Origin: Dermanyssus gallinae
Taxonomy: Eukaryota; Arthropoda; Arachnida; Mesostigmata; Dermanyssidae
Reading direction: 5' to 3'
DNA: 64,000 nt
Assembly: GCA_003439945.1 (NCBI GenBank)
Contig: QVRM01005926.1
Span: 20,203 to 84,202, forward strand
Under the pieces are notes generated by a model that worked only from the letters and a program-made list of their open reading frames with translations, was not told the DNA's origin and made no database searches. Numbering within the stretch: position 1 is the first letter of the stretch; each line of letters starts with the position of its first letter. Shown one piece after another: positions 52,075 to 62,671 of the stretch. Both the position numbers and the translations under genes were made by a program.

Positions 52075-52300
52075 TACGTCACGACATTGCAGAGACGCTC
52101 CGGCTGAGGCGTGCCGAAAGGCGATGCATCGCATCACTCGACTGGTGCCGCACTTCCGCGGCGGGCTGATTTGCGCCAACGTGACAGGCGACATCGGGGC
52201 GGCGTGTCACGGCCTACCCTCGTTTCCGTACTCGACGGTGAGCGAACGAACCAAGGGAACGGTAGTCGTCGATATCATCTCTTGCGAGCAGAGCGTCTAA
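45784..52300 (+). CDS. AGA: N(4)-(beta-N-acetylglucosaminyl)-L-asparaginase (aspartylglucosaminidase), whole gene, 5 exons
   Basis: Lysosomal Ntn-hydrolase that cleaves the GlcNAc-Asn bond during glycoprotein breakdown. Exons: 45784-46210, 48194-48401, 49344-49717, 50128-50239, 52093-52300; 1,329 nt, 442 aa, all GT-AG with matching phases (1, 2, 1, 2). Residues about 33-57 form a signal sequence after a Gln/Arg-rich leader. The alpha part carries NTWAF (92-96), [27 protein letters not shown] and [10 protein letters not shown]. Autocleavage is expected before Thr301 in HDTIGM. Thr319, Arg329, Asp332, Thr352 and Gly353 match the known substrate-binding positions by spacing. The predicted beta chain is 142 aa, close to the human 141. 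The linker before Thr301 is about 34 residues longer than in human AGA. Confidence 0.95.
46492..46530. repeat. Perfect 18-bp palindrome in AGA intron 1
   Basis: Arms 46492-46509 (CGCATATGTACGCTCACA) and 46513-46530 with a 3-nt loop. Confidence 0.9.
46675..46762 (+). repeat. Three-copy minisatellite with (TA)n spacers
   Basis: TTGTAGAGTGATAG occurs at 46675, 46705 and 46731, each followed by a (TA)n run; repeat spacing is 30 and 26 bp. Confidence 0.85.
47500..47575. mobile_element. Fragment related to the foldback element at 6347-6968
   Basis: GTGTTTAGTTTCTCTATAGG followed by the GGACT-CTTGTC-CGCAA-CGCACAT-TTATGCTCC pattern aligns to about 6757-6812 of the foldback element, with scattered substitutions. 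Only one arm edge is visible; the rest was not found. Confidence 0.6.
48194..48401 (+). CDS. AGA: AGA exon 2
   Basis: Acceptor CACAG ends at 48193 and donor GTATAA starts at 48402. Reads [12 protein letters not shown], then [14 protein letters not shown] and [15 protein letters not shown], collinear with the AGA alpha chain. The family usually has Asp where this copy has Tyr in AMIMYG. Phase 1 in, phase 2 out. Confidence 0.93.
48402..49343 (+). other. AGA intron 2
   Basis: 942 bp, GT-AG. Contains a perfect 13-bp hairpin at 48608-48636. A minus-strand open frame at 48930-49217 (95 aa) has no recognised domain. Confidence 0.7.
48608..48636. repeat. Perfect 13-bp hairpin in AGA intron 2
   Basis: Arms CAGTAATACAATA at 48608-48620 and its complement at 48624-48636, 3-nt loop. 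Confidence 0.85.
49344..49717 (+). CDS. AGA: AGA exon 3 (cleavage site and catalytic Thr)
   Basis: Acceptor TTCCAG ends at 49343, donor GTAGGT at 49718. Encodes [19 protein letters not shown], a long polar Ser/Asn/Pro-rich linker, then HDTIGMIVI and GGTSTNG...[10 protein letters not shown]. The catalytic Thr codon is ACA at 49609-49611 (residue 301). The two Cys flanking PNFW match a known disulfide. Confidence 0.94.
50128..50239 (+). CDS. AGA: AGA exon 4
   Basis: Acceptor GCTTTTCAG ends at 50127, donor GTAGGT at 50240. Encodes [19 protein letters not shown] then [18 protein letters not shown], one of the most conserved stretches of the family; ATGDGD supplies the substrate-binding Thr-Gly pair. 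Phase 1 in, phase 2 out. Confidence 0.94.
50347..50650 (+). mobile_element. SINE family B, copy 2, inside AGA intron 4
   Basis: Same family as 9057-9342: GTGGCGGCGTGGTCTA head, GCCGGTTTGACCCC B box and matching body through TCGTAGGGGATG. Sense orientation relative to AGA. Confidence 0.8.
51195..51760 (-). pseudogene. Decayed mariner transposase, lineage 3, inside AGA intron 4
   Basis: Minus-strand translation yields IAEKVGI (helix-turn-helix), [38 protein letters not shown] with [11 protein letters not shown] (first catalytic Asp replaced by Gly-Glu context), then, after a deletion of the middle, [16 protein letters not shown], the usual C-terminal block. It lacks the other catalytic aspartates. 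It lies antisense within the intron and is bounded by AT-rich DNA. Confidence 0.8.
52093..52300 (+). CDS. AGA: AGA exon 5 (terminal)
   Basis: Acceptor ATTGCAG ends at 52092. Reads [12 protein letters not shown], then [19 protein letters not shown] and FPYST, and continues through [12 protein letters not shown] to TAA at 52298-52300. The last Cys in IISC can pair with AACHG, as in the known C-terminal disulfide, which argues that this exon is terminal. A potential donor, GTGAGC at 52238, lies inside it in phase 0 and could instead end the exon. Confidence 0.88.
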
Positions 52301-52882
52301 CCAAGATGACCGTCGAGGCCGACAGGGACATCGAAGGACAAAGGGGGATAATGTCCTCTCCACACCCCCACCCAGATCATTGTCAATCAGCTGCCTTGTG
52401 ACCTTTCTGGATAAGGGGCATCTTGGTTGTTTTTTGCCGCAGTTGTTAGAGCTGTCAGACAGATCAATATATATATTTATATATATAGTGAGAGAGAGAG
52501 AGAGAGGAGAGAATCGAGAGGGCGTAAAGAGCTGGATCAACGAACAACAACCGCTCTCCTAATTAAACGAGGCCGCGACCGGCCACCTCTCTAATAGTCT
52601 TGCCAATTTGTAGTCAAACAGCGCCTGCGTAAAGCAACGTCCATTGTCCACTCCAACGTGCGCTGACTGAATAGCAAAGCTATATAAATGATGATTGTAA
52701 GCAACGTTACCATTAACACTCAAGACGATCACCTAACGGAGTAGGTGAGGTTACGGCGTTACCGATCGATGACGTACAAAGACAAAAAGGTCAACATCTG
52801 GTATTGTGAGTTGATGGAACACAAGTGTGTAAATAGAACTTGTATGCATAGAGATTTCCTATCTGTGTTACCTTTTCACGTA

Positions 52883-52888
52883 AATAAA
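52883..52888 (+). promoter_or_regulatory. Probable poly(A) signal of AGA
   Basis: AATAAA about 585 bp after the AGA stop, followed by a GT-rich stretch (GAGTGTATCG). No earlier canonical signal was noticed after the stop. Confidence 0.45.
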
Positions 52889-52970
52889 TTCTGAGTGTAT
52901 CGCAGAGGTCACAGTGATTCATCTACTTATACGAGTATATGTATATTTAAGTAATCACACCGTGTACCGC

Positions 52971-53005
<35 letters not shown>

Positions 53006-53386
53006 CGAGTCCATATATATATATATATATATATAGGCAAGCACTGCCGAGTGTACAAACGTACTGTAAATGATTAAAAAATCATCACAATATTTTCTAT
53101 ATATATATATATTCTATGAACGTACTATCAGATATACAAAACATCGAGTCGTGACACATAAATGGTCAAAAACAATACATGATTGTGTGGTTTCATACAG
53201 CTGGCCAGCTTTCTCAGCTTTGCGGTGACTCTTGTTTTGGTTGCGATAAACATCTACTGTGTGTGCGGGAAGGTATTTAGAACAGCGGATGTACGATTGC
53301 TTGTCGCATAGTTGAGGTGTTTCCTCTGCGTGTGCGCGCACATTTGAGCTTACCCCCCTAACGTCGGCTTTTTAGATGCTCTTTCC

Positions 53387-53430
<44 letters not shown>

Positions 53431-53958
53431 ATATATGCTTATTTTTTGTACTCATATTGTCCTCCCTCCCCCTGCCGACGATCTCATATTCTACTATTAT
53501 CTTTCTTCGAAAACATGTTTGTTTGTTTTGGTTGGCATCATCGTATGGCGGCAGTGACCAGCGTGGTATATTTGTGCTGTCGCGTTGCGGCAAATCTTAG
53601 ATAGACCGCCTTCGCTCACGGCATTCATTACCACAGCCACTATATCTTACTCTCTTTTGCTGGTAATAACGGTAGACCTCCACGATAGCAGAAACGTGAC
53701 AGTCGACCGACGCGCGCGACAGGAGAGAGGAAGAAGCCGCCCGCCAGAAAAAAAGTAGCGATGTATTGATAGATAGAGACGAACAAAGATATGAGAATGC
53801 GAGAGAAGAGAGAGAGAGAGAGAGAGTAAGAGAAACCTATAGGACAAAGCGCCGATCTACCCCGTCTGATGAAGCCCAGGATCATTCTGCCCCCAGGCCA
53901 GCAGGTACACTTGTTAGCCATGTTTACGATTCGGCCGGGGCCACCGCCATTCGACAAG

Positions 53959-54006
<48 letters not shown>

Positions 54007-54315
54007 CATTTTTATATGCATAGATAGATACATGTACATGCATGCGTACTTCATCCCTGTCTGTCGGTCTTCTTTGAATGGCGAATGGAGATGTCTCTGC
54101 GCTTGTCTGCGACAGATGCCACGGTTCCAGCAACAGCGATAGCTCCATACACATACGAAGAGCTACGACGTCTTCGTTCTATTGTTACTACTACAACAAC
54201 TACTGCTGCTGCTGCTGTTGTTGCTATTACAACTGATGCTCATCTCATATGCATGCTTTGATATGGCCGTGTACATAAACTTGTTAAGCAGCAACATTCG
54301 TGTCATAATTGAGAC

Positions 54316-54350
<35 letters not shown>

Positions 54351-55064
54351 ACGAGATAGAGTGGGAGATATAGTATATATATAAAGAAAGTGGAGAAAAG
54401 AAAAATAGTATTTAAAGTATTAGTATAAATGTTATCACCACACGGGCGTTCGTATGCACATTTATTTATTCCGTTTGACACTACCCTCCATCGGTTGCCC
54501 TGACACATTGGCCGTGTCAGATCGTCGCAGGCAAGCGTCCGAATTTTTTAGCGGCGCCCGTAACGCCGCTAGGAAGCACGGCCCCGTAGGAGGTCTAGAA
54601 ATAAAGACATTCCCGATCCGACACGACTGCGCTTGTCATTAGCGGGGACCTGTTTAGGGTAGGCTCCTACATGCATATATATATATATATATATATCTAT
54701 CTATCTACATCTACGAATTCTGCACACAATACACCACTCGAGAGGGGGAGGACAGGTACACACATCTGGACGGCTGTATTAGTAGAAGCGAAGTTGATAG
54801 TGATTTTAATAAAATAAAAAGACCTCCCTTAGGACAATGTATTTGGTGTGATACGCATACATTGGTAGCCAGGCAGCTTGTCCAAGGTGCATGTTGTAGA
54901 ACTGTTAGAAGTACTTGATTATAATCAATTGTAAGTGTACGAATTGCTGACTAAATGTAGAGAGTACAAGATCTAGACGAAGTGATTTTGAGCCGAAATG
55001 ATTACAGAAAACAGCCGAAAAAATACCTTGGGTAGACATCGCCTAGTTGTTTAGTCAAGAACGC

Positions 55065-55125
<61 letters not shown>

Positions 55126-56222
55126 CACATTTCCCTGTAACCATAACATTAAATAATAAATGAAAAACCTTGTGTCTAGAAAATAGGAACAGGCAAAAAA
55201 ATATATATATATATATAGGAAGCAGGAAGCATAGCATCTAGTGTTTCCTCAGCTATTTTTCTGCTTAACGCCAGTTTTGGTAGACACGTTTCTCGTTTGT
55301 TGGACATGCGGCACTCGTAGACGATGCAATGTATTTCCACTCCTTAAACGCATATAATCACTCTGACGAAGCCGACTGCGTCTCAAGATCAATCTGATTC
55401 TGCTAATAATAATAATAATAATAATAATCTCCGGAAGGCAGGAGAAAACATAGAGTACACGCTCACATTTTACAATTGTAACATCTATAATATTGCTTAT
55501 ATTATTCTTATTGCTTGGGTGTCAGTGACCACTCAACATCATCTTGGCGTTGCCTCTTTGTAGTTTCAATGACGCTCTCTGTCGTTGGAACGCGGTTTAG
55601 CCCGTTGGCCCGTTACTATTATCACTATGCGTGAAGGTCTGCTTAGCTGCTATTTCATTAATTAGTAGCTCAGTTCATTGCGTCTACAATGAAGCCGCCC
55701 CCCCCCCCTCCCGCCCCACAGACAGCCGAAGACGGCAACTTCTTCCGCACCTTCTGTAAACTCTAAAATGCGTTTAGCAGATAACTTAAGGGAACATGTT
55801 ATTCTCCATGTTGGTAGATACGAACAGGAATTTCTTAGCCTGTTTGGAATATCTAATTCTTGTCACGACCTCCCATCCTGGCTTGAAGGAGTGAGTACCA
55901 TGGTTTTGAAACGATGATCTCGACGATTTAGTTACTGTAGGGCATTGGAGACCACAGCCTCGCAACTTCATTCTCATTACACACGAAGTGCTCACGGAGT
56001 GCGATGCCTATTCGCAGCGCGCTGGCCAGTTACGTAAAACAAAATTATAACCCATGTATGGCTGTGCGGGTAGGTGTAGGCGGATTTTCTAAAATTGTTT
56101 TTGTCGTTGTCATCGCACACCGGGTGTCCACTGCCCGCTTGCTGGGTGACAAGTGCTCACCTTTCGTCGAGTGAGGTCGTTGCTGAGTCTTACAAGTGCA
56201 TCGATCCCATATATACAAACGC

Positions 56223-56271
<49 letters not shown>

Positions 56272-56400
56272 TATGCGACAGGCGGCGATAGGCTGGCTCT
56301 CTTATTTCTCAATGTCCGTGCTGCTCTAAGTAGAACATCATAAAGATTCCTGTTGCCGCGTCATTATAAAGCCCCCTGTCGTCGAGGTCCTCCTGCGAGG

Positions 56401-56431
<31 letters not shown>

Positions 56432-57440
56432 GGGGGATAAGCTAGAGAGAGAAAGTAAAGACTTGACACCCGATTTCACAGTCGGGTGTGAGAGTAGTTT
56501 TCCTTTGGTGCTTCTTCCGGCGTACGGGTGTTGCGTCCGTCCGACCCTATTGCTGCTGTTGTTATTGTCGTCGTTGTCGTTCCGTTGACGTTGTGTTATT
56601 GTCGTGTGGTTGCTGACATGTGTGTTCTCTCGGGGAGAAACGCCATTTCGTCGGTGCGCTTCAACAGCAGAGGCGGCGGCAGAAGCGGCGGCAACAGTAC
56701 CGACACCAGCACGACCACCTCATGACGACTTCGGCACGACCTCCTCCGGCGTTCGAAGAACCGAAAATCGCCGCGTTTCAGTGACAGCGACACACAACTG
56801 TGTGAAAGCGATTGCCGCGTTCCGCGCACGCGATAAACCACGAGACGCGATCAACGGCAGAGAGAGAGAGAGCGGGATGTAACGAGAGAAACAGAGATAG
56901 AGAGGGGGGAGCGTGTGTGTATTTGTATGTGTGAGAGAGAGAGAGAGGGTGGAGAAAGAGGAAGCGAGAAAAGCGGTTGAAATAGGAGTTGTGGGCGCTG
57001 AAAGTCAACGCCTCCACCACCATGTCATTCGAGGCAACAGCGTGACTGAGTGAGTAAGTGAGGTAACACCGTGATCGAGTTGATCACCGTCACCACTTCA
57101 TGAGGTCGACGTGAGGCCTACACTTGCGTACACTGGTTGCCGTGGCTCGGATAGGTTAGAGCCAGGGCAGCCGAACACAGGACACGCTGAACACAGCAAG
57201 CTAATACACATCTGCTGTGCTTAGCAAACCCAGTTCAGCACGATCATCTTGTTGATTGTGCTGCCTTTTTAAATGTAATTTTAACATTTTTTTAAATATA
57301 TGAACACATACGTTGTAGCATTGTAGTAAACATTGTTCTGCTAGCAGTGTCGGTCACATATTTCGTCGTCATTGTTCGTCACCCGCTGTACAATATCATC
57401 TAAAACGTGAAACTTTGTGGGCTTTCTACCACCAAAAACT

Positions 57441-57490
<50 letters not shown>

Positions 57491-57566
57491 GTTTTCTTTG
57501 CTTATATATAAGGGGTAACAATTGCCTCCTTATGAACGTGTACACCAGATAAACTAAGTGAAAACG
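52889..57566. other. Intergenic, no recognised gene
   Basis: Many (TA)n tracts (52974-53033, 53390-53436, 53961-54003, 54319-54347, 55065-55124, 56225-56276, 57443-57486) and GA-rich stretches near 53800 and 56860-56950. No supported coding sequence. Confidence 0.5.
55065..55124. repeat. (TA)n microsatellite
   Basis: TA run with a single phase break. Confidence 0.9.
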
Positions 57567-57902
57567 TCACATACCCTCCAGATTCGAGCGTGTCCAGTCT
57601 AGCAGTTCCGCGAACGGAGGCGGCGTTACCCCGCTGAATGTCCAGCCATAGTCTCTGGTGCAGGTACTCCATAGCTTTTGCGCTCCCTGTCGAACGATGA
57701 AGCGCCTTGCCAACACGTCATCATTTCTGCAGAGGCCAGGAGGCTCGAGAATGCAAGGAAAGCTAGCAGATCTCAAGGCTCGACTAAATGTCCCGTCAAG
57801 TGCTGCGTGTCGGGCCCAACGACCTGAATTTAAGGCACAAGCAAGACCATGATGTGCCTGTGGTCCCACTTGATCACCGCAATTACATTGCTGGGCAAAC
57901 AT
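57567..57902 (-). pseudogene. Remnant of a retroelement-associated conserved domain
   Basis: Minus-strand frame of 111 codons. CNCGDQVG...HHGLAC (a zinc-finger-like C-C-H-C), GRWARHAAL, ALRSASFP and LEPPGLCRNDD follow a block order I recall from the C-terminal part of reverse-transcriptase proteins in many animal genomes. The usual later block (GKRPDG...W.VT.DT type) is largely lost, and the frame stops soon after. Truncated at its N-terminal side by (TA)n. Assignment rests on motif order alone. Confidence 0.45.
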
Positions 57903-58205
57903 ATATATATATATATATATATATAAACATGTTTGCGTACAAACTCATTTGCTTACGGTTGAGTGTGCCAAAACTTTAACTCGTCGTGTTTAAACTGTAA
58001 ATTTGATGTTGACTTGACTCTTCATTTTCGGTTATAGGCATTAGTTTACAAACTGATATGAAATGGAGAGAACACGGTCAACAAATTGTGAATCAAGTCT
58101 GGATAGTCGTAGCCGGTCTTACTCGTTTGTGGCAGAGTACTGTTCATCATCCGCATTTAACTTAACATCGTCTTCGAGTCAAGTGTTCGGCTCAACCCCC
58201 GCATG

Positions 58206-58262
<57 letters not shown>

Positions 58263-58642
58263 GGTTTGTGTCGTTCATTTTACAGAAACAGCGTTACATG
58301 GCTACGCTGCAGAGAGTTACGAAGAGAAGTAGGGGTACGTATTCCAGAAGGTCGTGATAACGTAATAATCTTCGACATAGACTGACTCGCAGATCACCTA
58401 AGTGTGACGCCCCCACAAGCGAAAGAAGAGCGCACACCGCAACGGCTCTTCGCAGAGCCGCATTAGAGCCAGTACTGCCAAAGTCTTGGATCACGACGCA
58501 GTCATAAGTGAACGGAGGTCACCCGCTCAGCGTTCGATCTGATTACCATCCTTTTTGAAGAGTATATTTCGAAATCAATGTTGCCCTCTCGCTAAAAAAA
58601 ACCTTATGCTGCGTCGACCGTCGGGCATCTTCTTTCGGTCTT

Positions 58643-58644
<2 letters not shown>

Positions 58645-58693
<49 letters not shown>

Positions 58694-58707
58694 TATAATA
58701 TATATAC
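58645..58707. repeat. (TA)n microsatellite
   Basis: TA run with AATA breaks at the right end. Confidence 0.9.
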
Positions 58708-59152
58708 GCGTCGTTCCATTGCTTTTGTGAGAATTGTTAGCAACACAAGATTTCGGATGGTTACTTTAGAGGGGACGACAAACAACAACGGCTGCTGCTG
58801 CGACAGGCCAAACAAGGGGAAGAGCAGAGACAACAACCACAGCAGCAGCCTCGACAAACAGGTATAAGATCGAACAACAGGGAAAATTACATCACAAGAG
58901 ACACGCGACGATGGAACAACTTTCGTTACCTGTGACTGTGATCGACAGTAAACAGTTGGAACAGTTTCACGCCGAGTCGATACACAAGTTGTTACGGAGA
59001 AAATAGACGGATCGCAGGCACAACAGTAGCAGCACCAGCAGCAGCAGTACAACAACAGGAACACATAAAACACAGATAAGCCACCAACAAGAAGTAGGAA
59101 CCCCTTCCGTGTGTTCTTGGTTCATTTCTGCGGTTTTTCAACCGTTTACATT

Positions 59153-59201
59153 CTTGTACTTGTCTTTCTCTGTCTCTTGGACAGAGAAAGACAAGTACAA
59201 G
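59153..59201. repeat. Perfect 22-bp hairpin
   Basis: Arms 59153-59174 and 59180-59201 are exact reverse complements (core TTGTCTTTCTCTGTC) with a 5-nt loop. A second A/T-rich palindrome with a T-run follows at about 59209-59237. The loop is short for a microRNA precursor. Confidence 0.9.
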
Positions 59202-60439
59202 GATGTACTTTTTTTTATATCTATATATAAAAAAAAGGATGATTTGAGCCAATGTGCCTACTAAGCATCTATGGTGACTATCACATGTCCGTTTTGTCTA
59301 GGCCAGGCGAAAATCACCTTAGAAGTGGGCCCAGAACGAAGATGCGTTTCACGTTGCATATTAGAATCCAGACGTTTCTTAAAAAAATAAAATTTGTTTG
59401 CTATCATCGGGTGAAAGTTTTAAAAAAGTACCAAATTTGCGCATTAGTTGCTGGTCCGAAGGATTCATGAGTATTTTCTTGGCCTGCTAGTATAGGATGC
59501 AAAACACGGTACGTACCCAGCTTGGGATGCCACCGAGTGATGGTTGCATCTAAAATACTATTTTAGCCAGCTCAAGGGTGTAAGTAGCATTCCGCCTAGA
59601 CACCTGCCGTCATCGAACCCGGTGGTGGTGTAGTGTTTGTTCGTTGAGGAGACGTCGTTGCATCGCGTTGTGCAGAGGGCACTCCAGTTACGTTGAGATA
59701 AACCGTTGGCAGGCCTACTTCCGCACTGGGCTTCAAGGTTCTTCTAAAGGTAGGCCGGGGGATTTTTTAACTGGATCTCTATCTAGAAGGGGGACATATC
59801 CGTTCTCTGCGCTCGACTTTGAGATAAAAATAGCACAGCATGGTTAGTCAATCCGGGTCCCAAGACTCTCTCTGGGTAACGGGTAAAAACTCTTGTTGCT
59901 AATGTGCGCTAGGTGGCGGAGCTTAGTTCAGTAGGGACTCGAAGGCGGAGAGTGTCAATTCGTTGATGAGCGCTTGCTCGTCGGTCGCCGGCTAGATTAA
60001 TTAGGTCAGTCCCTCGAGGAAGGAGGTTGACTTGTGAGAATGGGAAACAAAATCTAAATAAGAAAAGTCTTCGATCGGTTCCTAGAAGGAGCAGACGAGT
60101 ATATATATATATATATATATAGAAATGCTTTGTTTAACCCTTTTCAACTGTCGCCACCCTACATCAAGCGTATACGGCCGGCCCGCCTGGCTGATTGACT
60201 GAGTCATGGGCGGATGACTCTTCTCAAATCTCCGTATCACAGGCCTTGGGCTTATTGCGAGCGTCAAGACTAATTTAGTATTAAATATATTAAATAAATA
60301 TGTTTGTTTTATTTTAAAAAAAACTTGTAAAGCCAGAACCGAGCCGTTGCAGACTGAACCGCTGACCGCCAATTTATCCTCCTTTGGCGAGATTCCTCTT
60401 CATAAGACATTTCTTAAAGCACAATAAAAACGTGATCTT

Positions 60440-61000
60440 GGGTGTAACTGTGACATGAACAATAACAGCAATAACAAAAGTTGCAACAGCAACAACAGCA
60501 AAGTCCGTGACAACGGCAGCAACAACAATGATCACAACAACAGTTGTACTGCTAGCGACAACAACAGTTGCAACAGCAACAACAGCAAAGTTCGTGACAC
60601 AGGCAGCAATAACAATAGTTACAAAAATAACGACAGCAGCAGCGACAACAACAATGGTTACAATAGTAACTACAGCAACAAGAACAACAGTACTTACAAC
60701 AATAACAACAGTAATAACAGCAAAAATACTTACAGCAGCACAGATGACAACAATAATTACAACGACAATAGCAACTACAATACTTAAGTCAGTAACTAAA
60801 GCGGCAGTACAAAAACAATAACAACAACAGCAACAACAACAACAATAGTTACAATAATGACTACAGCAGCAGCAGTAACAACAACAACAATAACAACATT
60901 CGTTACAACAATAACTAAAGCAGCAGCAGCAGCAGCAACAACAACAACAACAAATAACTACAATTGTAACTACAGCAGCAACAACAGCAATATCTACAGT
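60440..61000 (+). repeat. AAC/CAA/AGC triplet-repeat block with an 87-bp tandem duplication
   Basis: About 560 bp of imperfect CAA, CAG and AAT triplets. A segment starting TTGCAACAGCAACAACAGCA at 60481 recurs at 60568 with offset 87 bp, a multiple of three. Long open Asn/Ser and Thr/Ala frames result, but their composition is set by the repeat; not called as a gene. Confidence 0.75.
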
Positions 61001-61255
61001 AACAACAAGGATGACGACCAGTGCTTCGTTGATGATGATGATGTCGTCGTGCGACCGTCGCGCTCGGGGCTGCGACTGCAGGCAATGATGAGATCGACAG
61101 CAACAATGATTGTGGGCGGCGGCGGCGGCCGGCCGGCCTGCCTGCCCAACCGCCCGTCTGTCTGACGGCTAGAAGATATAGAGTCACATCGAGCTGCTCC
61201 GATGAGTCGAGGATATCGTCGGACGCCAACGGACACTGGGCAACGTTTATACGTG

Positions 61256-61286
<31 letters not shown>

Positions 61287-61812
61287 GAAAATAATAAGAG
61301 GGAAAACGTAGAGAGACGAAATGTGAAGGAGAACACGACGCCCCCGGCGGCGGCAGCGACGGGCGCCGACAACGAACGCACGACGCGCTGCTACACCGAG
61401 ATCTACATGCGCATGCCTGTCGTCCGGCATGACGACACCGATGACCGTGGAGGAGGAGGAGAGCAGCGACAGAGGTCAAGGAGGTCAGGGGCCGCCCCCA
61501 CACGTAACAAACATTACGGCCGCGTAGGCAAAATTGGCTAGCTCACTTCTTCTGGCTGGCTGCTGGCTGACTGGTTGACTGGTTGGAGGAAACGGACAGA
61601 CAAACGGACGGACGAAAGGACGAATGAATAGATGGGTAGCTGTCGGTGGCAATGTCGGTGAGGCTACAATCACCGCCTTCGGCGCGGAACGAACGCCGGC
61701 CCAGCTACGAAAAGATACAACACGAGCGACTATGACAACATTAACGACAACGAGCAAGACAAGAACAACGACAACAACGGTTAAGCTTCTTTTTCTATCT
61801 CTCTCGTGCTTG

Positions 61813-61858
<46 letters not shown>

Positions 61859-62535
61859 CTTTATGGTGCTGCTGACACGTCAATTATATGTGTCTGTCTC
61901 CCCTTGTTCCTCTCTTCAATTTCTTTTTTTCGCGTTTTTGCCCTGCCGCCCTTATTATACCAGCTCTGTATGTTCTCCTCCAGCTCTCTCTATTAACGTT
62001 ATCTGTCGTTGCCCTTATTCTAACGTTACCTGTGCGCGTTTGCTGCGCTGCGCCTCCTTTTTGAAATTGTTCTCTTTTTGCAATCCCTGCCCTACGGTTA
62101 CCCTGTTGGTTGTCCTTTGCCCTCGGTCGTATTGCGAAGCAGGATTTATTATTGGTAGTTAAACTATATCGAATACCGCCAGCCGCGCAAGCTTCACAAG
62201 TGCGCACAGCACCATTTAATTCTAACAAGATTTGTCTGCTACTACATTTTTGTCCGGCAAGCAGTAACAAGTAGGTTACAAGTAACTCTAGTCAGCCGTC
62301 AGACGCCAGTCGTTTCGAGTTTCGTTTGGAATGCGTTGACGTACCTTATGTGGGGTTGTCTGCCCTGCCCACTTACAGGCAGATACGATGCAATACGCAT
62401 TAAACCCGCCGGTTTTCTGCATCCGTTCACTTTGCAGCACTGCCCCTTAGTAGTATTAGTACTTCGACCAGTTGCATAATTGCCAATGCTGCAAAATAAC
62501 CATTAATATGAATTCTTCCGCGTTATTTATTGTAG

Positions 62536-62671
62536 GTATATTATCACGTCCCCTGCTTCCGGGCTCTCAAAGTCTACGCCCGTGCTAGAGAACAGAAGGG
62601 GAAGCACTTTAATGCCAGCTGGGATCTCGTGCGATCACCCTTATGCAACACGGAACGTTTATTACGCTATG
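62536..62671 (+). CDS. Candidate internal exon of an unidentified gene
   Basis: Pyrimidine-rich acceptor TTATTTATTGTAG ends at 62535 and donor GTATGT starts at 62672. The 136 nt read 45 codons without a stop in the frame starting VYYHVPCFRALK, with KHFNASWDL and SPLCNTERLLRYG later; an in-frame TAG sits directly before the acceptor, so the frame only makes sense as a spliced exon. It exits in phase 1; unspliced it would end at TGA 62698. Codon use and residue mix look protein-like and unlike the surrounding repeats. I do not recognise the family. It could belong to a gene continuing past the window, or less likely be an alternative 3' exon of AGA (phase 0 fits the donor at 52238). Confidence 0.4.

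Larger units (their letters stand above)
50240..52092 (+). other. AGA intron 4
   Basis: 1,853 bp, GT-AG. Carries a SINE (50347 to about 50650, sense) and a decayed mariner (about 51195-51760, antisense), with (TA)n just before the acceptor at 52042-52071. Confidence 0.7.
57903..62535. other. Intergenic, repeats only
   Basis: (TA)n at 58207-58240, 58645-58707, 60100-60121, 61255-61282 and 61833-61860, the hairpin at 59153 and the triplet block at 60440-61000. A frame at 61281-61541 is GC-rich but unassigned. Confidence 0.5.

Noticed and set aside
60455..60821. Asn/Ser- and Thr-rich frames over 100 aa
   Set aside because: Both overlapping phases are open, as expected of AAC-type triplet repeats; no unique sequence.
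61281..61541. 86-aa GC-rich + strand frame
   Set aside because: Plausible codon mix but no domain, no splice or start support.
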